A DNA stretch of 64,000 bases from Phocaeicola faecicola (GTDB lineage Bacteria > Bacteroidota > Bacteroidia > Bacteroidales > Bacteroidaceae): positions 1-64,000 of the forward strand of contig NZ_JABSOE010000004.1 of NCBI RefSeq assembly GCF_013618865.1, read 5' to 3'. Under the pieces are notes generated by a model. The model made no database searches, had not been told where the DNA came from, and was given only the letters and a program-made list of their open reading frames with translations. The position numbers were made by a program, and so were the translations under genes. Shown here piece after piece: positions 44,233 through 53,837 of the stretch (the first letter of the stretch is position 1; each line of letters opens with the position of its first letter).

Positions 44233-44309
44233 GACGTGCGGACCTGCCGCCGGAAAGAAGCTCCGACACGGCAAATCCGCACGTCATATACAGGCGGAGA
44301 AACCGCCTG
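44233..44309 (-). repeat. Tandem hairpins after the DsbD-like gene
   Basis: CAGGCGG..CCGCCTG (44291-44297 with 44303-44309) is followed on the minus strand by a longer hairpin, GACGTGCGGA (44233-44242) with TCCGCACGTC (44276-44285). They lie 17 bases beyond the stop at 44326. There is no T-tract, so they may stabilise the message end or terminate weakly. Confidence 0.55.
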
Positions 44310-44325
44310 CTATCCGGAAGATGGA

Positions 44326-46374
44326 TTATTTCTTGTAATTCTTCAAGCCGGTTTCAAGGAAGTCTACATACTTGGCGATGTCTTCGTCGTATGCATACGA
44401 CTTGTTCAACGGTTTTCCTTCGTTGTCGAGCAATACGTAGAACGGCTGTGCGTTGGCACCGAACTTAGAGCGCTGCAGGTAGCTCCACTTGTCGCCTACG
44501 GTACGCAAGGTACGTTCCGAACCGTTTTCTACAATCTTGATCGGTTCGGGCAACTTGGTCTTTTCGTCTACATACAGAGTAATCAGTACATAGTCTTCAT
44601 TCAGCAGTTTGCCTACTTTCGGATCGGTCCATACGGCCAGCTCCATCTTACGGCAGTTCACACAACCGTATCCGGTAAAGTCAATCATCACCGGCTTGCC
44701 GTTCTGACGGGCATATTCCATACCGGCATCGTAGTCGGTAAACTTGGCGTGAACTTCGTTCTTATAAAGGTTGAAATCCTGAGTCTGCATTGGCGGAGCA
44801 AATGCACTGACAGCCTTCAGAGGAGCTCCCCAAAGACCCGGAATCATATAAACCGCAAAGGCCAGGGAAATCAGGGCCATGAAGAAACGGGTAACGCCTA
44901 CCTTATCATTATCGTCGTCGTGGGCGAATTTGATTTTACCCAGCAGATAAAGTCCGAGCAGACCGAAGATGATGATCCAGAGTGACAGGAAGGCTTCGCG
45001 GTCGAGGATACCCCAACCATAGGCCAGGTCGGCTACCGACAGGAACTTGAGGGCAAACGCCAGTTCCAGGAAGCCCAGGGTAACCTTGATGACGTTCATC
45101 CAGCCACCTGATTTCGGCATTGACTTCAGCCATGACGGGAACATGGCAAACAGGGTAAACGGCAATGCCAGTGCGATGGCAAATCCCAGCATTCCGATAG
45201 CCGGAGCAATTACACTGCCTGTAGTCGATACTTCCACGAGCAGGAAACCGATGATCGGACCGGTACAAGAGAAAGATACCAGTGACAGGGTAAAGGCCAT
45301 CAGGAAGATACTCAACAGACCGGTAGTCTGTTCGGCCTTGCTGTCAACGGCGTTGCTCCACTTCGAGGGCAGGGTAATCTCGAACGCTCCGAAGAAAGAA
45401 GCGGCAAAGACCACCAGCATCAGGAAGAAGAAGATGTTGAAGATGGCATTGGTAGACAATGCGTTCAGGGCACTTGCACCGAAAATCAGTGTCACAGCCA
45501 GTCCCAGTGCCACATAAATAACTACGATAGAAGCACCGTATGTCCAGGCGTCACGGATTCCTTTTTTCTTATCCTTTGTACGTTTCAGGAAGAAGCTGAC
45601 CGTCATCGGGATAATCGGCCACACACAAGGAGTAAACAGTGCCAGCAGACCGCCCACGAAACCGGTGAAGAAGATATAGATCCAAGAATGAGAATCCTGT
45701 TCTACATGTTCTCCAAAGTTGTTCAGCTCACCGATCACCGGAGCCCAGTAATCCTTGGCACCGGCTGCAGCCTGAGGAGCAGCCACTGAATCCGTCTGAG
45801 CCGGAAGTTCTTCTACTACAACCACCTGTTCCTGTACATCACCGGCCTTTACTTCAGCCGCTGTTTTCTCGGCTACCGCACCGGCCGCTTTCACCGGAGC
45901 AGCCCCACCCTTCTGGGCAACAGTTCCGCTGTAGGAGAAGTCCACACTGGTAGGAGGCAGACAGCTCTGGTCGTCGCAGGCTCCATACTGCAGATAACCG
46001 GTTACCTTATAGTCACCGCCGGTCAGTTTGACTTTCTGCACGAATTTCACTGAGCCTTCGAAGAAACGGACCATCATTTCGAAAACCGGGTCCATCACTT
46101 CCACTTCGTTGCCGACAGCCTTCAGTTCTCCTACGACTTCAGCACCTTTGATCTCATCAATATTAAATGTGGCTGAGGTAGGTCCTCCATCTCCCAGATT
46201 GGTAGAATATACGTGCCAGCCATCGTCAATTGTTCCGGAAAAGACAATTTCAGCCTCGGTAGACGAAATTTCCTTCCATTCGGTTTTAAACTTGATCGGA
46301 TTCTGCATCTGGGCCAGAACCGGTAAGCACAATAGGGCCATGAACAGCCAACTAATTACAATTTTCTTTACCAT
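44326..46374 (-). CDS. DsbD-like thiol:disulfide interchange protein
   Basis: The 682-residue protein moves electrons from cytoplasmic thioredoxin to the cell envelope. I start it at MVKKIVIS (46372-46374), which gives a proper signal peptide ending LPVLAQ. The longer frame to 46422 adds 16 Lys/Asn-rich residues. It has an N-terminal DsbD-alpha-like beta domain, an Ala/Val/Pro-rich linker, eight membrane segments starting with a FTGFVGGLLALFTPCVWP-type segment, a PTFSLVSFSCTGP-like segment, and a C-terminal thioredoxin domain with DFTGYGCVNCRKME. Confidence 0.92.
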   Translation of the reverse strand: MVKKIVISWLFMALLCLPVLAQMQNPIKFKTEWKEISSTEAEIVFSGTIDDGWHVYSTNLGDGGPTSATFNIDEIKGAEVVGELKAVGNEVEVMDPVFEMMVRFFEGSVKFVQKVKLTGGDYKVTGYLQYGACDDQSCLPPTSVDFSYSGTVAQKGGAAPVKAAGAVAEKTAAEVKAGDVQEQVVVVEELPAQTDSVAAPQAAAGAKDYWAPVIGELNNFGEHVEQDSHSWIYIFFTGFVGGLLALFTPCVWPIIPMTVSFFLKRTKDKKKGIRDAWTYGASIVVIYVALGLAVTLIFGASALNALSTNAIFNIFFFLMLVVFAASFFGAFEITLPSKWSNAVDSKAEQTTGLLSIFLMAFTLSLVSFSCTGPIIGFLLVEVSTTGSVIAPAIGMLGFAIALALPFTLFAMFPSWLKSMPKSGGWMNVIKVTLGFLELAFALKFLSVADLAYGWGILDREAFLSLWIIIFGLLGLYLLGKIKFAHDDDNDKVGVTRFFMALISLAFAVYMIPGLWGAPLKAVSAFAPPMQTQDFNLYKNEVHAKFTDYDAGMEYARQNGKPVMIDFTGYGCVNCRKMELAVWTDPKVGKLLNEDYVLITLYVDEKTKLPEPIKIVENGSERTLRTVGDKWSYLQRSKFGANAQPFYVLLDNEGKPLNKSYAYDEDIAKYVDFLETGLKNYKK

Positions 46375-46445
46375 GGTATTCTTGTTTTTTCTATTTTTAT
46401 TCTGATGCCTTAGTGTCAACACAAGAAGAATTCTCTCTAAAAGCG

Positions 46446-46622
46446 TTACCAGAAACGGTTTTGAGACTGGTCGTATTCAAATCCCACTGCTTTCAGTGTA
46501 TCCAGCAAACTCTCTTTTTTAACATTCAAATCTTCACACAACTCATCGAGTGAAGAGTAACAATCTCTCAGTTTCATGTTTACAAAACTGAACAACATCA
46601 TCGGATCTTTTGGTAATTCCAT
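46446..46622 (-). CDS. DUF4250 domain protein, 58 aa
   Basis: A 58-residue protein reads MELPKDPMMLFSFVNMKLRD and continues with CYSSLDELCEDLNV and a C-terminal VGFEYDQSQNRFW. This matches the short DUF4250 family, found widely in Bacteroidetes and Firmicutes, of unknown function. It is all-helical in appearance, with a winged-helix-like spacing. A TATATTTG -7 element lies about 25 bases upstream of the start. Confidence 0.88.
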   Translation of the reverse strand: MELPKDPMMLFSFVNMKLRDCYSSLDELCEDLNVKKESLLDTLKAVGFEYDQSQNRFW

Positions 46623-46645
46623 TGTTTTTATCGTTTTTTCGGCTG

Positions 46646-46653
46646 CAAATATA
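46646..46653 (-). promoter_or_regulatory. Bacteroides-type -7 element for the DUF4250 gene
   Basis: On the minus strand this reads TATATTTG, matching TAnnTTTG, 23 bases before the start codon. No clear -33 TTTG is visible. Confidence 0.55.
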
Positions 46654-47208
46654 CGAATTTTATATTTTCGGACGACTTACTTGAAGAGTTTCAGGCTAAA
46701 ATATTTGTAAAAAGGCAGAAAATACCGGAGATCCGGTCCGGGGAAAGGGTAATTATCACTAAGACAAGGGATAGGAAGTGCTCTGATTAACGGAATACAG
46801 CCGTCGCAAAGCCGGATGTCAACGACTGCCAGAAGCCTTCAAAAAGAGGGCATCGGACGGATATACTGACGGCCGAAAAACAGATTACGGAAAGGAGGCG
46901 CACAGAAAAAGAAAAATCCCGGAAAAGACGGAAGTGCAAGTGCTGAAACATGGCGGGTTTTTCCCAAAAGGTGGCGGCCTTTCAGAAAAAGCCCGCAGGG
47001 AAATGCCACACGCATAATGAAAGAAAACACACAAGACAACGGCCGGTTACCCAAGCCCTGCCCGTTACCTGGAAAACAGAAGCTGAAAGAAGGTCAAAAA
47101 CAATGAAAATCATCACAATCGGGCACAAAACAGTCGCCGTTTGCAATGCCAAAGACAAATAAATGCTAAACTTTTCTGTACTAGCGCCATTTACTGAAGA
47201 AAAAGAAT

Positions 47209-47216
47209 TAAATTTG
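47209..47216 (+). promoter_or_regulatory. Bacteroides-type -7 element for purB
   Basis: TAAATTTG matches TAnnTTTG and lies 53 bases before the purB start. The -33 region is weak (ATTTA about 17 bases upstream). Confidence 0.55.
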
Positions 47217-47269
47217 CACTCCTAAATCAATGATCATTAATTTCAGATTCTAAAATATTTTTATAAAAC

Positions 47270-48619
47270 ATGATGGAGCTTGATTTACTCACAGCGATCT
47301 CACCGATTGACGGTCGATACAGAGGCAAAGCAGGAGCTTTGGCTGCTTATTTTTCTGAATACGCGCTGATTAAATACCGCGTGCAGGTAGAAATTGAATA
47401 CTTCATTACCCTGTGTGAACTGCCCTTGCCGCAGTTAAAGGATTTTGATTCCAGCCGCTTTGAGGCATTGCGTAACATCTACCGCAATTTTTCAGAGAAG
47501 GATGCACAGCGTATCAAAGAAATTGAGAGTGTTACTAACCACGACGTGAAGGCTGTTGAGTATTTCATCAAGGAAGAGTTCGACAAACTGGGAGGTCTGG
47601 AGGCTTACAAGGAATTTATCCACTTCGGACTGACATCACAGGATATCAACAACACTTCAGTGCCTTTGTCTATCAAGGAAGCGCTGGAAGAGGTGTATTA
47701 TCCGCAAATCCAGAAGCTGATTGACCAGCTGACAGCCTATGCTGAAGAATGGAAGGATATCCCGATGCTGGCAAAGACTCACGGACAGCCGGCCTCTCCT
47801 ACCCGTCTGGGAAAAGAAATCATGGTATTCGCTTACCGTCTGAACAGACAGCTGGCTGCGCTGAAGGCTTGTCCGATTACTGCCAAGTTCGGTGGTGCTA
47901 CCGGTAACTACAACGCACACCACGTGGCTTATCCGGAATTCGACTGGAAGGCATTCGGTAACCGTTTCGTAGCTGAGAAACTGGGACTGGAGCGTGAGGA
48001 ATACACGACTCAGATTTCCAACTACGACAACCTGGGAGCTATCTTCGATGCCATGAAGCGTATCAATACCATCATGATTGACATGAACCGTGACTTCTGG
48101 CAGTATATCTCCATGGAATACTTCAAGCAGAAGATCAAAGCCGGTGAGGTTGGTTCAAGTGCCATGCCGCACAAGGTGAACCCGATTGACTTTGAGAATG
48201 CAGAAGGAAATCTGGGTATGGCCAACGCAATCCTGGAGCACCTGTCAAGCAAACTGCCGGTTTCTCGTCTGCAGCGCGACCTGACCGACTCTACGGTGCT
48301 GCGTAACGTGGGTGTTCCGTTCGGACACATCATCATCGCCATCCAGAGCTCACTCAAGGGACTGGGCAAGCTCCTGCTGAACGAGCACAAGATTTATGAG
48401 GATCTTGACAACTGCTGGAGCGTAGTGGCAGAAGCCATCCAGACAATTCTGCGCCGTGAGGCTTATCCGCATCCATACGAAGCACTGAAGGCATTGACCC
48501 GCACCAACCAGGCCATCAATGAAAGTTCTATCAAGGAATTCATTGAGACATTGAATGTGAGTGAAGAGATCAAGAAGGAGCTGCGTGCCATCACACCGCA
48601 CAACTATACGGGTATGTAA
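47270..48619 (+). CDS. purB: Adenylosuccinate lyase
   Basis: The 449-residue enzyme cleaves SAICAR and adenylosuccinate, releasing fumarate, in purine synthesis. It shows SPIDGRY at the start, the catalytic His region KTHGQPASPTRLGKE and the fumarase-superfamily signature GSSAMPHKVNPIDFEN. Two consecutive ATG codons start the frame; the second (47273) gives MELDLLTAISP and may be the true start. Length is normal for the longer E. coli-like subfamily. Confidence 0.97.
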   Translation: MMELDLLTAISPIDGRYRGKAGALAAYFSEYALIKYRVQVEIEYFITLCELPLPQLKDFDSSRFEALRNIYRNFSEKDAQRIKEIESVTNHDVKAVEYFIKEEFDKLGGLEAYKEFIHFGLTSQDINNTSVPLSIKEALEEVYYPQIQKLIDQLTAYAEEWKDIPMLAKTHGQPASPTRLGKEIMVFAYRLNRQLAALKACPITAKFGGATGNYNAHHVAYPEFDWKAFGNRFVAEKLGLEREEYTTQISNYDNLGAIFDAMKRINTIMIDMNRDFWQYISMEYFKQKIKAGEVGSSAMPHKVNPIDFENAEGNLGMANAILEHLSSKLPVSRLQRDLTDSTVLRNVGVPFGHIIIAIQSSLKGLGKLLLNEHKIYEDLDNCWSVVAEAIQTILRREAYPHPYEALKALTRTNQAINESSIKEFIETLNVSEEIKKELRAITPHNYTGM

Positions 48620-48694
48620 TTGAAACAAACTTTAAAAAAACTGATATAATTCTGCCCGAGAGGGTACATTTACTAATTCATTAAATTTAATTTT

Positions 48695-50035
48695 ATGACA
48701 GAAAAAGAAAACAGACAAAATGGCGAATTCAGCCAGTCTGGCCGAGACGGTTACAAATCTTACAACAAATACAGCCGTAATGAGGGAGGAAACAATTATG
48801 GACGGCGTCCGCGTTTCAACAATGCAGAGGGCGGAGAGCGTCCGTACCGTTCTTCTTACAACCCGAACTTCAACAACGGCGGAAACGGTGAACAGCGTCC
48901 GTATCGTCCGCGCTTCAACAACAACAATGGCGGACAGGGTGAAGGAGGTTATCGTCAGCAGCGTCCGTACCGTCCTGCATACGGCAACAAGCAGGAAGGA
49001 GGAGAACGCCAGGGATATAATCCGCGTTTCAACAATAACAATGGCGGACGTCCGCAGCGCCCGTACACTCCGCGCTTCAACAACAACGAAGAAGGCGGTG
49101 AAGCACGTAGATTCCGTCCGCGCTTCAACAACAATGGCGGACAGGGTGAAGGAGGATATCGCCAGCAGCGTCCCCGTTACAACAATGGCGGACAGCAGGG
49201 TGGTTATGGCAACCGCCAGCAGGGAGGCTATCGTCCTCGTACGGCCGACTATAATCCGAATGCGAAATACAGCATGAAGAAGCAGATCGAATATAAGGAT
49301 GTGCTTACTGATCCGGATGAACCGATTCGTCTGAACAAGTTTCTGGCAAATGCCGGTATCTGCTCACGCCGTGAGGCGGATGAGTTTATCACCGCAGGGG
49401 TAATCTCTGTAAACGGTGAGGTGGTAACAGAACTGGGAACCAAGGTGAAGCGTACGGATGAAGTGAAGTTCCACGATCAGCCGGTAAGCATCGAGCGTAA
49501 GGTATACGTGTTGCTGAACAAGCCGAAGGACTGTGTAACGACATCGGATGACCCGCAGGAACGCAAGACGGTAATGGATTACGTAAAAGGTGCCTGCAAG
49601 GAGCGTATCTACCCGGTAGGTCGTCTGGACAGAAACACTACAGGTGTATTGCTGCTGACCAACGACGGTGACCTGGCTTCGAAACTGACACACCCGAAAT
49701 TCTTGAAGAAGAAAATCTATCACGTATATTGTGACAAGAACGTGACGAAAGCGGACCTGGACCAGATTGTATCGGGTATCACACTGGACGACGGAGAAAT
49801 CCACGCAGATGCGGTAAGCTATGCATCGGATACCGACAAGTCGCAGGTGGGTATTGAAATTCACTCTGGAAAGAACCGTATCGTACGCCGTATCTTCGAA
49901 TCGCTGGGATACCGTGTCATCAAGCTCGACCGTGTATATTTTGCGGGACTGACCAAGAAGGGACTTCGCCGCGGTGACTGGCGTTACCTGACAGAACAGG
50001 AAGTAAACATCCTCCGCATGGGGTCTTTTGAATAA
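48695..50035 (+). CDS. RsuA/RluB-family pseudouridine synthase with Arg/Gly/Asn-rich head
   Basis: The 446-residue protein has a low-complexity head (residues about 1-190) of repeats such as RPRFNNN.GG and QRPYRP. It is followed by an S4 RNA-binding domain (IRLNKFLANAGICSRREADEFI, about 208-265) and the catalytic domain with YPVGRLDRNTTGVLLLTNDGDLA, where the Asp of GRLDRNT (about residue 308) attacks the uridine C1'. RsuA/RluB enzymes modify 16S or 23S rRNA. The head probably adds RNA affinity. Confidence 0.93.
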   Translation: MTEKENRQNGEFSQSGRDGYKSYNKYSRNEGGNNYGRRPRFNNAEGGERPYRSSYNPNFNNGGNGEQRPYRPRFNNNNGGQGEGGYRQQRPYRPAYGNKQEGGERQGYNPRFNNNNGGRPQRPYTPRFNNNEEGGEARRFRPRFNNNGGQGEGGYRQQRPRYNNGGQQGGYGNRQQGGYRPRTADYNPNAKYSMKKQIEYKDVLTDPDEPIRLNKFLANAGICSRREADEFITAGVISVNGEVVTELGTKVKRTDEVKFHDQPVSIERKVYVLLNKPKDCVTTSDDPQERKTVMDYVKGACKERIYPVGRLDRNTTGVLLLTNDGDLASKLTHPKFLKKKIYHVYCDKNVTKADLDQIVSGITLDDGEIHADAVSYASDTDKSQVGIEIHSGKNRIVRRIFESLGYRVIKLDRVYFAGLTKKGLRRGDWRYLTEQEVNILRMGSFE

Positions 50036-50149
50036 ATAGATTTTTAATACTGTGCAATAACGTTACAGGCACGGTACACCTTTCAGGGATGACGGCGGAA
50101 GACCGGACCGGAAAAGTGGACCGTGCTTGTACTATAAAAAGAAAGAAAA

Positions 50150-51553
50150 ATGGAAACAATTCGTAGAACAAAAATTGTTGACTTGCTGAAACGCCGTGAT
50201 TTCGGTGCGATGGTCAATGTAAAAGGTTGGGTACGTACCCGCCGCGGTAGCAAACAGGTAAACTTTATCGCCCTGAATGACGGTTCTACTATAAATAATG
50301 TGCAGATTGTAGTCGACCTGGCCAACTTCGACGAGGAACTGCTGAAGCAGATTACTACCGGAGCATGTATCAGCGTAAACGGTGAGCTGGTAGAATCGGT
50401 AGGTGCCGGACAGGCTGCCGAAATTCAGGCACGTGAAATGGTGGTGCTGGGTACTTGCGACAACACGTATCCGCTGCAGAAGAAGGGACACTCTATGGAG
50501 TTCCTGCGTGAGATCGCTCACCTGCGTCCGCGTACAAACACTTTCGGTGCAGTGTTCCGTATCCGTCACAACATGGCTATCGCCATCCACAAGTTCTTCC
50601 ACGACCGTGGCTTCTTCTATTTCCATACTCCGCTGATCACAGCTTCCGACTGTGAAGGTGCCGGACAGATGTTCCAGGTGACTACCATGAACCTGTACGA
50701 TCTGAAGAAGGATGAAAACGGTTCTATTATTTATGACAACGATTTCTTTGGAAAGCAGGCCAGTCTGACGGTATCCGGACAGCTGGAAGGAGAATTGGCT
50801 GCAACGGCACTGGGAGCCATCTATACGTTCGGTCCTACTTTCCGTGCAGAAAACTCAAATACTCCGCGTCACCTGGCTGAGTTCTGGATGATTGAACCTG
50901 AAGTGGCTTTCAACGACATCAATGACAACATGGACCTGGCAGAGGAGTTCATCAAGTTCTGTGTACAGTGGGCTCTCGACAACTGCTATGACGATGTGAA
51001 GTTCCTGAACGATATGTTCGACAAGGGACTGATCGAACGTCTGCAGGGAGTACTGAAGGAATCGTTCGTACGCTTGCCTTATACAGAGGGTATCAAGATC
51101 CTGGAAGAGGCTGTTGCCAACGGACACAAGTTCGAATTCCCGGTTTACTGGGGAGTTGACCTGGCTTCAGAACACGAACGCTTCCTGGTTGAAGAGCACT
51201 TCAAGCGTCCGGTAATCCTGACCGACTATCCGAAGGAAATCAAGGCTTTCTATATGAAGCAGAACGAAGACGGCAAGACGGTTCGCGCCATGGACGTATT
51301 GTTCCCGAAGATTGGAGAAATCATCGGTGGTTCAGAGCGTGAGGCCGACTACGACAAGCTGCTGACTCGTATTCAGGAACTGAATATTCCGATGAAGGAT
51401 ATGTGGTGGTACCTGGATACCCGTAAGTACGGTTCTTGTCCTCATTCAGGATTCGGACTGGGATTCGAACGCCTGCTGCTGTTCGTTACCGGTATGGCTA
51501 ACATCCGTGACGTCATCCCGTTCCCGCGTACACCGCGCAACGCTGAATTCTAA
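50150..51553 (+). CDS. asnS: Asparaginyl-tRNA synthetase
   Basis: The 467-residue class II enzyme joins Asn to tRNA-Asn. It has an N-terminal OB fold ([19 protein letters not shown]), class II motif 2 ([21 protein letters not shown]) and motif 3 ([15 protein letters not shown], followed by IRDVIPFPR). Length and spacing are normal. It begins 114 bases after the pseudouridine synthase gene. Confidence 0.98.
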   Translation: METIRRTKIVDLLKRRDFGAMVNVKGWVRTRRGSKQVNFIALNDGSTINNVQIVVDLANFDEELLKQITTGACISVNGELVESVGAGQAAEIQAREMVVLGTCDNTYPLQKKGHSMEFLREIAHLRPRTNTFGAVFRIRHNMAIAIHKFFHDRGFFYFHTPLITASDCEGAGQMFQVTTMNLYDLKKDENGSIIYDNDFFGKQASLTVSGQLEGELAATALGAIYTFGPTFRAENSNTPRHLAEFWMIEPEVAFNDINDNMDLAEEFIKFCVQWALDNCYDDVKFLNDMFDKGLIERLQGVLKESFVRLPYTEGIKILEEAVANGHKFEFPVYWGVDLASEHERFLVEEHFKRPVILTDYPKEIKAFYMKQNEDGKTVRAMDVLFPKIGEIIGGSEREADYDKLLTRIQELNIPMKDMWWYLDTRKYGSCPHSGFGLGFERLLLFVTGMANIRDVIPFPRTPRNAEF

Positions 51554-51581
51554 CCGGTGACTGAGTAACCGGAAGTGATAT

Positions 51582-51638
51582 AATCCGCCTTCTTGCCTTT
51601 TCGTAATGTACAGGACAAGATGGCGGATTTTTGTTTTT
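51582..51638 (+). terminator. Terminator after asnS
   Basis: AATCCGCC (51582-51589) pairs with GGCGGATT (51622-51629), with further partial pairing inside, followed by a T-rich tract to 51638. It lies 29 bases past the asnS stop. Confidence 0.8.
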
Positions 51639-51720
51639 ATGCAACAGAATGATACGCTGATAAGCTTTCGGACGGGCCGAATGGTTTATCGGCTGAATCA
51701 TATACTTAAAAAGAAAACAC

Positions 51721-53520
51721 ATGGAAAATGCAAAGGAATGGTACCGTAACAGAATCGCATCGGGGGAAGCGGAGTTACGGGCAATCAAAGAGAAAATCAC
51801 CCGCATCAGTTGGTTGAGGGTACTGGCGTTTCTACTGCTCATCGGAGCGGTGGTCTACCTGAGAAAGGAGGAGAACTGGATGATTGTGCTGGGCGCGGGA
51901 GTGTTCTTCCTGCCGTTTTTGTGGCTGATGAAAGTGCATAACCGGCTGTTCAACCGGAAGGAGTGGCTGGAAATGCAGCTGGACATCAACCGCAAGGAAT
52001 GGCAAGGACTGGAAAACGATTACTCGGGATTTGACGGAGGAAAAGAGTTTATCGATCCGGAGCATCCGTATGCCTTCGACATCGACCTTTTCGGGGAGAA
52101 ATCGCTTTTTCAGGCTATCAACCGTACGTGTACAAGCATCGGAAAGCGTACGCTGGCAGCGTGGCTGATGAAGCATCTTACGGATAAGGAGGCTATCGAG
52201 CGTCGTCAGGAAGGGGTGAAAGATGTATCGGAGAGAAGGGAGTTCTGCGAGCGGTTTCAACTGACCGGACTCATTCATGAATGCAAGGATACGGATATTC
52301 AGGAGATTGGGAAGTGGATGGAACAGGCTGGATGGATGAAACGGTATCCGTGGGTAAAGGCGGTTTGCTGGGCCGTTCCGGGCATCAATCTGGTGCTGCT
52401 CATCCTGGGAGTTGCCGGAATCATCTCCCTGACATGGGTGGGATTTTCATTCATGGGATTTGTCATCATCAGTTTCGGTATCATCCGGCGTGCGACTTCG
52501 GTACAGGAGGAGTACAACCGGAAGTTGAAGGTATTAAGCTGTTACGCGCAATTAATCGCTCTGAGCGAACGCCAGGAGTGGAAGGCGGAAATGATCAGGG
52601 AATGGATGAAAGCGCTGAAAATCGACGGAAAATCGCCTTCTGAGGCATTACAGGAGCTTTCGAAAGAGCTGGACCGGATGGACCTGCGGAACAATCAGTT
52701 GTTGTATGTCATCCTGGAAGGCAGTGTCTTCTTCCAGCTCCATCAGATTGTACGGATCGAGGGATGGAAACAGAAATACGGAAGGTATCTGGCAGGATGG
52801 CTGGAGACTGTGGGACGGATGGATGCGCTCTGTTCACTGGGGGTCTTCGCCTTTAATCATCCCGGATATCAGTATCCGGTTATCTCGCCGGAGCCCTTCT
52901 GCCTGAAGGCACGGAACATGGGCCACCCGCTGATGAAGGAAACGCAGTGTGTGAAGAATGATGTGGAGATTCCGGTGAAACCTTTCTTCCTCATCGTTAC
53001 AGGGGCAAATATGGCTGGGAAAAGTACGTATCTGAGGACCATAGGTACGAACTATCTGCTGGCATGTAATGGCCTTCCTGTGTGTTGTGAATCGATGGAA
53101 GTGTATCCGGCGGAATTGGTAACCAGCCTACGGACCTCTGACTCGCTCAGTGAGAATGAATCGTATTTCTTCGCGGAACTGAAGCGGTTGAAAAGAATCA
53201 TTGACTGGCTGAATGAAGGCAGGGAACTGTTCATCATATTGGATGAGATCTTGAAGGGAACCAATTCTACCGACAAACAGAAGGGTTCATTCGACTTGAT
53301 GAAGCAGTTAATCGGCCTGAAGGCAAACGGCATCATAGCCACGCACGACCTGTTGTTGGGGGAACTGGTCAATCAGTTTCCGGAGCACATCGCCAACTAC
53401 TGCTTTGAGGCGGATATCCGGAACGACGAATTGAGTTTCTCCTACAAGTTGCGAAAGGGGATCGCGCAGAACATGAATGCCTGCTTCCTGATGAGAAAGA
53501 TGGGAATCACCATCGAATAA
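51721..53520 (+). CDS. Membrane-anchored MutS-family ATPase
   Basis: The 599-residue protein has two membrane segments at about residues 40-80 and two more at about 210-250. It then has the MutS connector/lever helices and a C-terminal MutS ATPase domain: VTGANMAGKST (Walker A, about 426), the LFIILDEILKGTNS Walker B (about 506) and IIATHDLLLG. It lacks the mismatch-recognition domain (no N-terminal F-x-E motif), so it is not the repair MutS. Such membrane-spanning forms are common in Bacteroidetes, with unknown role. Confidence 0.85.
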   Translation: MENAKEWYRNRIASGEAELRAIKEKITRISWLRVLAFLLLIGAVVYLRKEENWMIVLGAGVFFLPFLWLMKVHNRLFNRKEWLEMQLDINRKEWQGLENDYSGFDGGKEFIDPEHPYAFDIDLFGEKSLFQAINRTCTSIGKRTLAAWLMKHLTDKEAIERRQEGVKDVSERREFCERFQLTGLIHECKDTDIQEIGKWMEQAGWMKRYPWVKAVCWAVPGINLVLLILGVAGIISLTWVGFSFMGFVIISFGIIRRATSVQEEYNRKLKVLSCYAQLIALSERQEWKAEMIREWMKALKIDGKSPSEALQELSKELDRMDLRNNQLLYVILEGSVFFQLHQIVRIEGWKQKYGRYLAGWLETVGRMDALCSLGVFAFNHPGYQYPVISPEPFCLKARNMGHPLMKETQCVKNDVEIPVKPFFLIVTGANMAGKSTYLRTIGTNYLLACNGLPVCCESMEVYPAELVTSLRTSDSLSENESYFFAELKRLKRIIDWLNEGRELFIILDEILKGTNSTDKQKGSFDLMKQLIGLKANGIIATHDLLLGELVNQFPEHIANYCFEADIRNDELSFSYKLRKGIAQNMNACFLMRKMGITIE

Positions 53521-53614
53521 GTCGCATCAGACAATAATAATCACAATGCTGCGAAGGTGTGCAGACAAAACGTCACCGGCAGTGCGGATATCAGTACCGC
53601 TGAAACGACAGTTA

Positions 53615-53677
53615 GCATAAAACAATGGCGACTGCCACTATAAAAGTGTATATAGTGCAGCCGCCATTGTTTTATGC
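53615..53677. repeat. 63-base long hairpin between mutS-like gene and rplQ
   Basis: GCATAAAACAATGGCG (53615-53630) pairs perfectly with CGCCATTGTTTTATGC (53662-53677), and the inner part pairs further (CTGC with GCAG, CACTA with TAGTG). It lies 95 bases after the MutS-like stop. It may terminate that gene's transcript or be a small mobile repeat. Confidence 0.75.
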
Positions 53678-53786
53678 AGAGGTGTAGCCCACATATCACC
53701 CGTCAAAATGCAGGCTTCACCATCCATACTTGATTAGAGCAGACATGCCGAAACACAAGGGCAAGGATATGTAAGCATACAGGAAC

Positions 53787-53816
53787 AAAAAAAGCCGGAC
53801 TAAATGTCCGGCTTTT
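53787..53816 (-). terminator. Terminator of the ribosomal/rpoA operon
   Basis: AAAAGCCGGAC (53790-53800) pairs with GTCCGGCTTTT (53806-53816). On the minus strand it is followed by seven T. It lies 22 bases past the rplQ stop. Confidence 0.92.
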
Positions 53817-53837
53817 AATATATAGTATCTTACAGAA

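Larger units (their letters stand above)
46623..47269. other. 647-base intergenic region between the DUF4250 gene and purB
   Basis: No convincing gene is visible. Short open frames on both strands overlap each other and have no recognisable family. The left end holds the DUF4250 promoter and the right end the purB promoter. The middle, about 46740-47160, is richer in G+A and its role is unknown. Confidence 0.55.

Noticed and set aside
46839-47162. Two overlapping frames of about 70 codons on opposite strands in the gap before purB
   Set aside because: They overlap each other, show no family pattern, signal or ribosome-binding context, and have the skewed composition of non-coding DNA.
48800-49230. 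Regular repeats that at first look like a CRISPR array
   Set aside because: Unit length varies, there are no unique spacers, and the repeats stay in frame as RPRFNNN.GG protein repeats.
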